A stretch of DNA of 64,000 nt from Polyangium sp. 6x1 (GTDB taxonomy: Bacteria; Myxococcota_A; Polyangia; Polyangiales; Polyangiaceae): the NCBI RefSeq assembly GCF_029946515.1, contig NZ_JARZHH010000005.1, positions 186,001 through 250,000 of the forward strand. The letters run 5' to 3'. Under the pieces are notes generated by a model. That model was given only the letters and a program-made list of their open reading frames with translations, was not told the DNA's origin and ran no database searches. The position numbers were made by a program, and so were the translations under genes. Each line of letters opens with the position of its first letter. Position 1 is the stretch's first letter. Below are positions 42,898 to 51,466 of the stretch, one piece after another.

Positions 42898-43767
42898 ATG
42901 AGCTTCGTTGCACGGTGCGTAGGGGTGGTGGCGCTCGTGGGCGCTTCGTTCGCAGGTGTGGCGCGGGCGGACGAGGTCGCGGCCGAGGTCGAGACGGACG
43001 CCGCCGAGATTCAGCTCAAGAATGGCAGCACGATGCGCGGCACCATCGTGAACGTCGAGCCGGGGCAGCGCGTCATCGTCATCGTCGCGGGGGAGCAGAG
43101 CGTCATCCCCTGGAGCGAGATCGCGAAGATCGTGGGCGGTCCCCAGGGCCCCGCCGCGCCCGCGCCGCCCGCGTCGGCGGCGCCGCTCGCGCCCGGGCCG
43201 GGCGTGCCGCTCGTCCACATCGAATCGAACTGGCCCGAGCTGGAGCTCGCGCGGATCGAGGGCGAGGTGGGCGGCGGGTACCAGCAGCCAGAGTTCGTTG
43301 GACCCAATACGATCACGAAATACATGTGCCGGGCGCCGTGCGATAAGCTCGTGGACGGCCGGGACGGTCATCGGTTCTTCATCAGCGGCCCCGGCATGTT
43401 CCCGACCTCGTCCTTCCGGCTCGATGACCTGGAGGGCCCCGTGACTGCGCGGGTCAAAGGCGTCAGCTTGGCGCGGTTCACGGGAGGCATCCTGCTGACG
43501 ACGCTGGGCGTCGTGCTCGGCCTCGGCGGCACCATGTTCACGGCCGCGAGTTTTACAATGGACACGACCCCCACGCCCGAGAACCCGAATCCGGCGCAGG
43601 ACGTCCGCGCGGTCCGCACGATCGGCCTCGTCACGCTCGCCATGGGCGCCGGGTCGCTCGTCGGTGGGATCATGCTCCTGTCCGAGGGCCGCACGCGGAT
43701 CGAGCTCGTCAAGGGGCAGCGCGGGAGCACGGGCGTCGTGCTGGAGAACGGGATTTTGCGGTTTTGA
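42898..43767 (+). CDS. Secreted or membrane protein, function unknown
   Basis: 289 aa from ATG at 42898. Signal peptide (VARCVGVVALVGASFAGVARA). Residues about 38-80 form an SH3-like beta fold (IQLKNGSTMRGTIVNVEPG), as in small exported domains that bind peptides. A Pro/Ala linker precedes a Cys pair (MCRAPCDK), then two membrane helices near the C-terminus. This layout recurs in delta-proteobacteria without a defined role. Confidence 0.65.
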   Translation: MSFVARCVGVVALVGASFAGVARADEVAAEVETDAAEIQLKNGSTMRGTIVNVEPGQRVIVIVAGEQSVIPWSEIAKIVGGPQGPAAPAPPASAAPLAPGPGVPLVHIESNWPELELARIEGEVGGGYQQPEFVGPNTITKYMCRAPCDKLVDGRDGHRFFISGPGMFPTSSFRLDDLEGPVTARVKGVSLARFTGGILLTTLGVVLGLGGTMFTAASFTMDTTPTPENPNPAQDVRAVRTIGLVTLAMGAGSLVGGIMLLSEGRTRIELVKGQRGSTGVVLENGILRF

Positions 43768-43831
43768 CGGAGACCGCGTCGTAAGCTTCGGCTTGTCACC
43801 CAGGCGGACCGGCTTAGGTACGCCTGGGGGC

Positions 43832-44554
43832 ATGACCATGAAGAACCTGTTTCCGATTCTCGCGCTTGGTCTTGGTCTCGTGACGGGCTACGCGGCGGAG
43901 GCCTCGGCGCGGGATCCGGTCATCACCCAGCATCCGCCGCCGCGCGTGCCGGCGGTCAACGTGGAGCCGTTCCTCGGCGCGGGCTGCGTCCGGAGCGACG
44001 ACACGCTGGATTGCTCGGCGTCCCCGACGATCCAGCAATTCGGGTGCCTCGGAAATACCCTCCAGATCGTCGAATCGCTCGGCGGCCTCGCGCCGCGCGT
44101 GGCCATCGCGCAGTGCAACGCCGACGCGCGTCGGGGTTCGCCCGAGGGGATCGTCGACCTCGGCTGCATGCTGCCGCAAAAGCGCCGTTATCTCCTTTCG
44201 ACGGGCGGCGGGCGCTTCGAGCTCATCGACACGGCGGCGGACTTCATCGACCGCTTCTCCCCGGTGACCTCCCAGGCGGAGGCGCTCGGCTTCGCGGTCG
44301 CATTGACGACGGCGAACCCGGAGTACACGATCGACATCAACGACGGACGCGATTTCCTCGTGGATCATATCGAGACGACGAACGTCCGGCGTACCCGTGG
44401 GGGATACCGGGTGCGGCTCTTCGATATGGAGCTCTGCGGATGCGGGCAGCACCCGACGTCGGCGGTGGACTATTTCGTGCCGAACAGCGGGCGGGTGAGG
44501 GTCGCGGACCGGGAGGAGGTCTACCGGTTCTCGGGCTTCGTCTGCATCGATTGA
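43832..44554 (+). CDS. Secreted hypothetical protein with paired cysteines
   Basis: 240 aa from ATG at 43832. Signal peptide with cleavage near ASARD. Cysteines occur in pairs (GCVRSDDTLDC, MELCGCG), suggesting disulfides. No known domain. The final 34 bp overlap the convergent hypothetical gene at 44521. Unknown function. Confidence 0.6.
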   Translation: MTMKNLFPILALGLGLVTGYAAEASARDPVITQHPPPRVPAVNVEPFLGAGCVRSDDTLDCSASPTIQQFGCLGNTLQIVESLGGLAPRVAIAQCNADARRGSPEGIVDLGCMLPQKRRYLLSTGGGRFELIDTAADFIDRFSPVTSQAEALGFAVALTTANPEYTIDINDGRDFLVDHIETTNVRRTRGGYRVRLFDMELCGCGQHPTSAVDYFVPNSGRVRVADREEVYRFSGFVCID

Positions 44555-45003
44555 TGCCCCGCGAGCTCGTAGGCCCGTAAGAATGGATCGTATTCTTCGT
44601 CTTCGCCGTCGCCATCATACCCGTGGAACAGCACCCAATCGGGACCGAGCGCGCGCAGATCGACGGTCCCGTCCGCCGTCCAGCCGCACAACCTCTCTCG
44701 GTCGTCTCCGTCGACCGGCAGGCGGAGGGCAAGGGTGAAGCGCCCTTGGTGCAGCGCGAAGATCCGCGCGGTGCGCTCGTGGGCCATGATGTTGCAGATG
44801 TTCACCGCGCAGCGCGTCGCGTCGGGGCAGGCACGACCGTATTTATGGAAGAAGAGCTGGCCCCCTTCATCGTAGGGACTTCCATCCGTGCCCGCCTCGA
44901 AAGAGGTGACGTCCTCCGGACTCCGGAGCTTTAAATGCCGCAGAACGGTCGCGTTGTCGGGCTGCGCGAACAGGGCTTCGACGGTCAACATCGGGAGACG
45001 CAC
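44521..45003 (-). CDS. Hypothetical cytoplasmic protein
   Basis: 160 aa using GTG at 45003; an ATG at 44991 is equally possible, since neither has a clear ribosome site. Contains CPDATRCAVNICNIM and an acidic C-terminus (GDGEDEEYDPF). No recognisable family. Overlaps the convergent gene by 34 bp at the 3' end. Confidence 0.55.
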   Translation of the reverse strand: MRLPMLTVEALFAQPDNATVLRHLKLRSPEDVTSFEAGTDGSPYDEGGQLFFHKYGRACPDATRCAVNICNIMAHERTARIFALHQGRFTLALRLPVDGDDRERLCGWTADGTVDLRALGPDWVLFHGYDGDGEDEEYDPFLRAYELAGHQSMQTKPENR

Positions 45004-45083
45004 GTCCTACCACCGAGCACGGCGCGAAGCTCGACCATCGTGTGGACAAGGGCGCGCCGATCGCCGATAGTTTCGGGCGGCCC

Positions 45084-46517
45084 ATGCACAGGACCGCGCT
45101 TTTTTCATCCGTGCTCCCGCTCGTCGTGATGCTCGCGGGCGTCGCGTCGTGCAAGAAGGACGACGCCCCGCCGCCCCAGCAGGAGCAGCCCAAGGCCCCG
45201 CCGAGCGCGGCCCCCGCGGAGCCCGCGGGGCCGAAGGGCGTGCCCACGCTCGTCCTCGAAGAGTTCTCGCCTCCGGGCAGCAAGCCGGAGGTCGTGTTCG
45301 GCGTCGAGGGCGCGATCGTCGTCACGCACAAGCAGCGCGTCGGCCGGATCGTGGGCGACGGCGTCGAATGGTTGAAGGAGACGATCCCGCCCGAGATGGG
45401 CGCGGTGCCGACGGTCATCGATTCCGTGCAGGGCCGGTGGCCCGACGCGATCGACGTGCTCTACAGCAGCGACAGCATGCGGACGCCGTCGCCCTCGTAC
45501 ATTCCGCTGACCGGGAAGGGGACCAGCAAGACCTTCGGCTTTGGTGGGAGCCCCGCCGCGATCAACGGCATTGCCAGGCTCGGGGAATCGGTCTTGCTCC
45601 TGGGATGGTCGTACGGTTATGACGAGGGGATCTCCCTCTCGACCGTCCGCGGGCCCAAGCTCGATCGAAAGCAGCAGATGCCCACGGAGGCGGGGTGCAA
45701 GCCGGGGGAGATCGAGCCGAACGAGTTCATGCCGATCCGCCCCGCGATCTGGGCGAGCACGATTGCCGCCTCGAAATCGGGCGTGCTCGTCGCTGTCGGC
45801 CAGATGTGCAACACGCGAGGGCCGGCGCTGGAGGTGTGGGAGGAGAACGCGCCGAAATCGCGGTTCATCGACGTGAAGCCCCTCGTGAAGGACATCGGCT
45901 ACTGGCCGCAGCTCCTCGGCGGCAAGGAAGAGGTCTGGCTTTATGCCGGCAAAAACAATCCGATCCTTCAGCTCAAGGGCGGCGAGCTCACGGCGCTGCC
46001 CCGGACCGAGGCGCCGCCGACGCTCGCGTTCGTCTCGACGAGCGGCGTCTTGCACGTGGTCGCGGGGCCCTCGCTCGAGCGATGGGAAGGCGGAAAATGG
46101 GTGGAGATCGGAAAGCTCTCCTGGCCCAGGATGTTTCGCACGGTGGTCCTCGACGGCGACGCGATGTGGGCGTCCGCCGAGGGCAAGGTGTTCCGCGTCC
46201 GCGAGGGGAAAGGCTGGTCCTTCGGGGACGATTGCAAGACGCCGTTCGTCTATCTCTACGACGTGAGCCCGGGCAACGCGAACAACTTCACGTTCCCGGG
46301 GACCCGCAAGGCCCTCGCCACGTTCCCCGGCGTCGCCGACATTCGATTGGTGGAGATCCACGAGGGCGGGCGGCGGCTCGGCGTCGTGGTGAAGAGCCAG
46401 GAGCAGGGCGAGGCCCTCATCACACACGTGCGGACCACGATGAAGGACGAGAACCCGATGCTGATCTGCCACGCGCCGACGAAGCCGCGCGTCATCGAGA
46501 TCAACGACGGGAAATGA
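45084..46517 (+). CDS. Hypothetical lipoprotein, beta-propeller-like
   Basis: 477 aa from ATG at 45084. Lipoprotein signal ends GVASCKK, followed by a Pro/Ala linker. The mature protein has repeated strand-turn-strand blocks with GxW/WE motifs (LEVWEENAP, LERWEGGKWVEIG, GDAMWASAEGKVFRVREG), consistent with a propeller of the kind used for binding. No catalytic site is seen. Its stop overlaps the next ATG by 4 bp. Confidence 0.65.
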   Translation: MHRTALFSSVLPLVVMLAGVASCKKDDAPPPQQEQPKAPPSAAPAEPAGPKGVPTLVLEEFSPPGSKPEVVFGVEGAIVVTHKQRVGRIVGDGVEWLKETIPPEMGAVPTVIDSVQGRWPDAIDVLYSSDSMRTPSPSYIPLTGKGTSKTFGFGGSPAAINGIARLGESVLLLGWSYGYDEGISLSTVRGPKLDRKQQMPTEAGCKPGEIEPNEFMPIRPAIWASTIAASKSGVLVAVGQMCNTRGPALEVWEENAPKSRFIDVKPLVKDIGYWPQLLGGKEEVWLYAGKNNPILQLKGGELTALPRTEAPPTLAFVSTSGVLHVVAGPSLERWEGGKWVEIGKLSWPRMFRTVVLDGDAMWASAEGKVFRVREGKGWSFGDDCKTPFVYLYDVSPGNANNFTFPGTRKALATFPGVADIRLVEIHEGGRRLGVVVKSQEQGEALITHVRTTMKDENPMLICHAPTKPRVIEINDGK

Positions 46518-47320
46518 GGCCCATGCTCCCTCTCAAGCGACATCCCACCCGTTCGCATGCGAGCGCCGGCAAACCCTCCGCGGAAACCCCGAATTTCGTG
46601 GCGGGCAAGAGCGTCTACGTCGCCGACGTCGACGATTACGATCTCAACCGCACCATGCTGTATGCGCTGGGCGCGAAGGGCGTGACGAACAAGCTGATGG
46701 CGACGGCGGACCTCATCCTCCACGGCGGGACCGAGGCGCCGCAGAAGGCGCGCGCCAAGTACCCCTCCGCCAAGATCGCGCGGACCTCGGCCATCCTGCC
46801 CTTGTTTCACCACGAAATACGGTCCTTCAGCGAGCTCGTCCGCGCGCTCCAGCGCCACGGTTTCACCGTGCGAAACCCGAGCGACGAGGGGGACGCGATC
46901 TTCGACCACTTCGAGCTTTCGCTCGTCGACGATTCGCTTCACGAGACGCTCTTGCATTGGCTCCGGAGCTCGGAGTTCATCCGCAAATTCGCGCGAAAGC
47001 AGCACTTTCCCATCGACGTCCGCGAGGAAGGATACATCGATTTCACGATCCCGGACAGCGGCGGTGTGACCTGGTATTACGCCTGGAACAGCGACGCGTG
47101 GAGCCGTGTCCACGCGCTGCGGGGCGAGGGCGATTACCCGCTGGACATCAAGGGCCATCAGCTCCTGCGCGTCGAGCCCTTGGTGTGGACGCAGAGCACA
47201 GGGCTCTACTTTCACGAATATCCGTGTCTCGACAGCATCACCGGCCTGTTCATCCAGGCGGGTGTCGATGCTCGCACCGGCATGGTGAACGGGACGGCGA
47301 TTTCCCGCGTGTGGACGTAG
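46514..47320 (+). CDS. Protein with BRCT-like N-terminal region
   Basis: 268 aa, starting in an ATGA overlap (an ATG at 46523 is an alternative). Residues about 27-95 follow the BRCT pattern: FVAGKSVYVADVDD, MLYALGAKGVT, TADLILHGG, KARAKYPSAKI. The following 170 residues are alpha/beta with WYYAWNSDAW and an ending GLFIQAGVDARTG, not recognised. BRCT domains bind phosphopeptides or DNA. Translational coupling to a lipoprotein gene is odd for such a domain. Confidence 0.55.
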   Translation: MRPMLPLKRHPTRSHASAGKPSAETPNFVAGKSVYVADVDDYDLNRTMLYALGAKGVTNKLMATADLILHGGTEAPQKARAKYPSAKIARTSAILPLFHHEIRSFSELVRALQRHGFTVRNPSDEGDAIFDHFELSLVDDSLHETLLHWLRSSEFIRKFARKQHFPIDVREEGYIDFTIPDSGGVTWYYAWNSDAWSRVHALRGEGDYPLDIKGHQLLRVEPLVWTQSTGLYFHEYPCLDSITGLFIQAGVDARTGMVNGTAISRVWT

Positions 47321-47368
47321 CGTCGTCGACGCGAAAACTCGCTCGATCTTTCGGAAATCGCGGGAAGG

Positions 47369-49816
47369 CTACTGCGTCCGCACGATGATGTGGAAGCCGA
47401 ACGGCGTCTCCACGATCTCGCTCGTCTGTCCCACGTTGAGTTTGTCGACGGCTTCTTCGAATTCGCGGATCATCGCGCCCCGAGGGAACGTGCCGAGATC
47501 GCCGCCGCGTTGCGCGGCGCCAGGCTCGTCGCTGTACTGTGCGACGATATCGGAGAAGCTCGCCCCCGCGCGTAATCGCTTGCGCGCCTCCTCTGCGCGC
47601 GCGAGCGCCTCGCTGCGGGTGCGCGTGACGTGGGCCGGCGCGCGCTTCGAGCCCGCATACATCACGATCAGGTGCTTCGCCCCCATCTTCGGCGCCGTCG
47701 CCGAGGCCGCAGGGGGCGCCGGGGGCGCCGGCGGGCTCAGCGGAGGCGGGGTCGTCGCCACGAGGGGCACGGGCTTCCGGGCGTCGGCCTTCAGGGCGCC
47801 GGGGGCGATCGGCTCGGCCGGTTTCAGGGCCTTCTCGACGTATCGCTTGAAGACGCGGAGGGGTTGCGCGCCGCTCACGAAGGAATCGTTGATCACGAAG
47901 CCCGGCGTGCCCGTGATCTTGAGGCGATCGGCCAGCTCGAAATCGGCCTGGACCACCTTCCAGTGCGTGCGCGCGTCGAGCGCCGCCGAGAGCTTCGCCA
48001 CGTCGAGCCCCGCCTCGGCGGCCTTGCGCTCGATGGACGGGCGGCTCAAGCCCTGCTCGGATTGATCCTCCCAGAGGCGCGCGGAGAAGGCCCAGAAGCC
48101 GGCCTCGCCTTTTTGCCGGAAGGCCTCGACGGAAGCCTCGGCGGCCAATCGCGCTTGCCTGTGGAACACGAGCGGCAAATGCCGCCACACCACGCGGACC
48201 TTGCCCGGATAGGCGGCGATGAGCTGATCGATCTCCGCCTGCGCGCGCTTGCAGAAGGGGCACTGGAAATCGGCGAACATCTGAATGGTCACCGCCGCCC
48301 CAGCCGGCGCGCCCTTGCCCGGGTTGTCCTTCGTGGGCGCGGGGGCGAGGATCCTCTCCATGGCGGGGGGGCCCTTCCCGTCCTTCTGGAGGGCATCGTA
48401 GATCTTCGCGGCCGGCGTCCCCTCGGCGACGAGCTTTTGGGCCTTCGTGATCTCCTCGTCGATGATCAGCTCGAACTGCTCGCGGGGCTGTGCTCCGATG
48501 AGCCGCCTGCCATTGATGAAGAAATGAGGCGTGCCCGACGCCTGGAGATCCTCGGCGAGGACCTGATCCTGCTCGATGCGCGCCGCGTGCTTGTGGGATT
48601 CGATCGCCTTCTTCACGCGCTTCACGTCGAGACCGAGGGCGAGCGCGAGGTTTTCGAGATCGGGATCCGCGAGGCGATCCTGGGTGTCGAAGAGCGCCTG
48701 AAACGCCTTCCAGAAGGCGGCCTCGCCCTTTTGCGCGCCGGCCTCGATGGCGAATTCGGCGGCCGCCTCGGCGCGCGGATGCATGGGCAGGGGGTTGTGC
48801 TTGAAGACGATGCGCAGTTTGTCGCCGTACTTGGCTTCGAGCTCGGGGAGCGTCGCGATGGAGCGCTTGCAGAAGGGGCACTGAAAGTCGCCGAACATCA
48901 CCACCGTCACGAGCGCGGTCGATTTTCCGCGCGCGGGGGAGCCGTCGAGCGGCACCTTCCAGACCGTGGTGTCCGGCGTCCGGTCAGGAGGAGGGGGCGG
49001 CGCAGGCGGCGGGGTCCTGTAGTTTTGCTCGGAGCGTTCGGCATAGATGTGCTCGGGGGCGAGGCCCGCGCGCCGGAGCGCAGCGATCTCCTGGAGCTCG
49101 GCGTCGATGATCCCCTGGTACTTCGTGAGGGGATGGGCGCCGGTGACCAGGATGCCATTGATGAACGAGGCCGGCGTGCCCGTGACGCCGACTTTCTTGG
49201 CGAACGCGAGGTCCGCGTCCACGGCCTCGGCGAAGCGCTGCTGCTCGAAGGCGTCCGCGAAGGCCGAGGGGCTCACGCCGCTCTTTTCGGCCCATTCCGT
49301 GAAAAATGGGGTGTCGAGGGAACGCTGGTTTTGGAAGGCGAGGGCGTGAAACTTCCAGAATGCGCTCGCGCCGCCGAGCCGCAGCACGGTCGCGGCCGCG
49401 AGGTGCGCGGGACGCGCCTGGTTGTGGAAGGGGAGCGGCTTGTGTCTCCAGACGACCCGCAGCTTTTCCGGCCCGTATTGCTCCTGCAGGAGGGCCAGCG
49501 TGCTCATGAGCCGCGACGTGAATGGGTCTTGGAAATCGCCCCAGATGACCATCGTGACGGGGGCGAGCGCGTTTCCCCAGATGGGATCACTCGGCCCGAC
49601 GGGGACGGCGGTGCCGGGGTCGGGGAACGCCGCCGTGCCCTCGGCCGCGCCCTCGGCGGCGAGCTCGTCGCTGGCCACGGGCATGGGGCGGCGCTCCGGG
49701 TTGTCCGGGCGAACCGTCACCGCCGGTTGCACGGGCGGCGGGGGCGCGCAAGCAGCGAGCAGGATCAGGGCTGTCGAAACGAACGCCGCGCGGCGCCGTC
49801 CACGTGCGTGGTTCAT
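47369..49816 (-). CDS. Lipoprotein with three DsbA-like domains and a C-terminal parvulin domain
   Basis: 815 aa from ATG at 49816, preceded by GGAGGAG. Lipobox LAAC (Cys23). Three DsbA-type thioredoxin-fold domains follow: about 75-265 with DFQDPFTS where CPFC should be (no catalytic Cys), about 298-475 with CPFC (Cys313/316), and about 505-665 with CPFC (Cys519/522). Cis-prolines TGTP, SGTP and TGTP are in place. After a Pro/Ala linker, residues 712-815 form a PpiC-type peptidyl-prolyl isomerase. It probably oxidises, isomerises and folds exported proteins in the periplasm. It diverges from the MNIO operon across about 180 bp. Confidence 0.92.
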   Translation of the reverse strand: MNHARGRRRAAFVSTALILLAACAPPPPVQPAVTVRPDNPERRPMPVASDELAAEGAAEGTAAFPDPGTAVPVGPSDPIWGNALAPVTMVIWGDFQDPFTSRLMSTLALLQEQYGPEKLRVVWRHKPLPFHNQARPAHLAAATVLRLGGASAFWKFHALAFQNQRSLDTPFFTEWAEKSGVSPSAFADAFEQQRFAEAVDADLAFAKKVGVTGTPASFINGILVTGAHPLTKYQGIIDAELQEIAALRRAGLAPEHIYAERSEQNYRTPPPAPPPPPDRTPDTTVWKVPLDGSPARGKSTALVTVVMFGDFQCPFCKRSIATLPELEAKYGDKLRIVFKHNPLPMHPRAEAAAEFAIEAGAQKGEAAFWKAFQALFDTQDRLADPDLENLALALGLDVKRVKKAIESHKHAARIEQDQVLAEDLQASGTPHFFINGRRLIGAQPREQFELIIDEEITKAQKLVAEGTPAAKIYDALQKDGKGPPAMERILAPAPTKDNPGKGAPAGAAVTIQMFADFQCPFCKRAQAEIDQLIAAYPGKVRVVWRHLPLVFHRQARLAAEASVEAFRQKGEAGFWAFSARLWEDQSEQGLSRPSIERKAAEAGLDVAKLSAALDARTHWKVVQADFELADRLKITGTPGFVINDSFVSGAQPLRVFKRYVEKALKPAEPIAPGALKADARKPVPLVATTPPPLSPPAPPAPPAASATAPKMGAKHLIVMYAGSKRAPAHVTRTRSEALARAEEARKRLRAGASFSDIVAQYSDEPGAAQRGGDLGTFPRGAMIREFEEAVDKLNVGQTSEIVETPFGFHIIVRTQ

Positions 49817-49994
49817 CGAGACTCCTCCATCGGGCGCGCGGAGCCTACGCGAGGACGGCCCTTCGGGGAAGGCCATGGTGAATGTTCGAGCTACGAGGCG
49901 GTCGCGAGGGCCCGAGAGCACGTGACTCGAACCGCGATCCGCTTTATGGTGGAATCCCGAGGGGGCGCACCGCGCCCGCCAGCAAGGAGCTTCC

Positions 49995-50519
49995 GTGGAA
50001 TTGAAAATTGCCCTCGTCGCTGGAGCCGTCGGCGCGCTCGCCGGTTGTGCCGGGTCGTCTTCCAACCACCCGGCGGACGCCGAGCCCGAGCCCGACCCGG
50101 CCGCGGGCAACGCCGCTCTCATGTCGCTGGACGAGAACATGGCCCGCCTGCGCGCGCTCGCGGTCTTTGATGCAGATCACGTCATCTTTGATATGCCCGG
50201 TCATTCTGTCCATTGTTATTCGGTCTGCAAGCATCGCCAGATCGCTGCATTGCGCGTGGACAAACTGGCCGACGTCGCCGAGTCCGCCGTGAAGACCCCC
50301 GCCCCCCCGGACGCCTGCGCCGAGGCGACCATCGAAAAGAACCTCGCCGCGCTGAATGCGCTCGGGATCGTGGAGGTCCGGGGGCTCATCAAGGACGAGC
50401 CCAAGAACAGCGCCAACTGTTATCAACCCTGCAAGGACGACGGCCCGGCGGCCAAGGACCTCACCTGCGAGCGCGCGGGGAAGCTCGCGAGCATCGTGAA
50501 CGCGGCCAAGGATCTGTGA
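49995..50519 (+). CDS. Cys-motif lipoprotein, candidate substrate of the MNIO operon
   Basis: 174 aa from GTG at 49995, with AAGGAG six bases upstream. Lipobox LAGC (Cys18). The mature part is an internal duplication: residues about 46-100 and 113-174 share an Asn-Met/Leu helix start (ENMARLRAL, KNLAALNAL), a CYxxCK motif (CYSVCK at 74-79, CYQPCK at 142-147) and a KLA-rich ending. Cys108 and Cys158 are additional. The stop overlaps the MNIO start (GTGA). Exported precursors with spaced Cys are known for MNIO systems such as bufferins, but this one is long and lipidated, so substrate status is a hypothesis. Confidence 0.75.
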   Translation: MELKIALVAGAVGALAGCAGSSSNHPADAEPEPDPAAGNAALMSLDENMARLRALAVFDADHVIFDMPGHSVHCYSVCKHRQIAALRVDKLADVAESAVKTPAPPDACAEATIEKNLAALNALGIVEVRGLIKDEPKNSANCYQPCKDDGPAAKDLTCERAGKLASIVNAAKDL

Positions 50520-51466
50520 AGCCCCGATTTCCCGAGGTGAACGGGCGCCTCGGGCTGGGCGTCGGAATGGACCTCCCGTGGGGCGCGCCCGTCGGGTTCG
50601 CCCACGAGCCCGGCCGCGGGGATCACGTGACGGATCCGGTCGTGCGGTTTCTTTCGTCCCATGCCGGAGCCTTTCGGTACCTGTTCACGTCGTTTCAGCC
50701 CCGAAGCCGAAATCACCTCGATCCGCGCGAGTACGTCGACGCCTACGACGACCTGTTTGCCCGCATTCCAGCGTTTTCCGTGCGCGCCCTCCACCAGACG
50801 ACGTTCAACCTGGGCGCGCTCGAAGCCTACGATCGCAGCCGGATCATCGATTTCACGAACGCGCTCGTCGACCGGTACCATTTCGCGTGGGTGAACGAGG
50901 ATCTCGGGCTCTGGTCGATCCACGGCCGGCCGTTGCCGTATCCGCTCCCGCCGTACCTCACGCCCGAGGGGCTCGACGCGGCCATCCGGAACACGGCCGA
51001 GGTGCAAGAAAAGCTCGTGGCGCCGCTCTTCGTCGAGTTCCCCGGGTTCTCGGACGGGACGAGCTTTTTCGTGGGCCAGATGCACGCGTATGATTTCTTC
51101 CGGGCGGTCGTGGAGGAGACGAGGTCGCCGGCCACGCTCGACGTGGGGCACCTCCTTTCCTATCAATGGCTGCTCGGCAAGCGGGGCGAGGCGCTGTTCG
51201 GGGAGCTCGAGCGGTTGCCGCTCGACCATTGCTTCGAAATTCACCTCTCGGGGTGCGCGATCGACGGCGATTCCTTCATGGATCATCACCACGGCGTATT
51301 GCTCGACGAGCAGTTCGAGCTCCTTCGCCGCCTCCTTCCACTTTGTCCGAACCTCTCCGCGATTACCTACGAAGATCCGAGGCTCGACGCAGAAGGGCGG
51401 CTCGCCCCCGAGACCGTCGCGAGCTTCGAGCGCCTCCGCGCCGCCGTGGACGCGTGGTTGTCATGA
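50516..51466 (+). CDS. DUF692/MNIO-like enzyme (divergent multinuclear iron oxidase)
   Basis: 316 aa from GTG at 50516, coupled by 4-bp overlaps on both sides. The TIM-barrel pattern of DUF692 is clear: VNEDLGLWSIHGRPLPYPLPP (family SEHL...LPLPYT), VQEKLVAPLFVEFPG (Glu174), TLDVGHLLSYQ (family DVNN; Asp209, His212), FEIHLSGCAID (His243), DHHHG (257-259) and ITYEDPRL (Glu286). MNIO enzymes use two or three iron ions to modify Cys or other residues of peptide substrates (MbnB, TglH, BufB). The usual His in SEHL is Asp129 here and the second His of HLAGH is Cys247, so this is a divergent member with uncertain chemistry. Confidence 0.82.
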   Translation: MKPRFPEVNGRLGLGVGMDLPWGAPVGFAHEPGRGDHVTDPVVRFLSSHAGAFRYLFTSFQPRSRNHLDPREYVDAYDDLFARIPAFSVRALHQTTFNLGALEAYDRSRIIDFTNALVDRYHFAWVNEDLGLWSIHGRPLPYPLPPYLTPEGLDAAIRNTAEVQEKLVAPLFVEFPGFSDGTSFFVGQMHAYDFFRAVVEETRSPATLDVGHLLSYQWLLGKRGEALFGELERLPLDHCFEIHLSGCAIDGDSFMDHHHGVLLDEQFELLRRLLPLCPNLSAITYEDPRLDAEGRLAPETVASFERLRAAVDAWLS

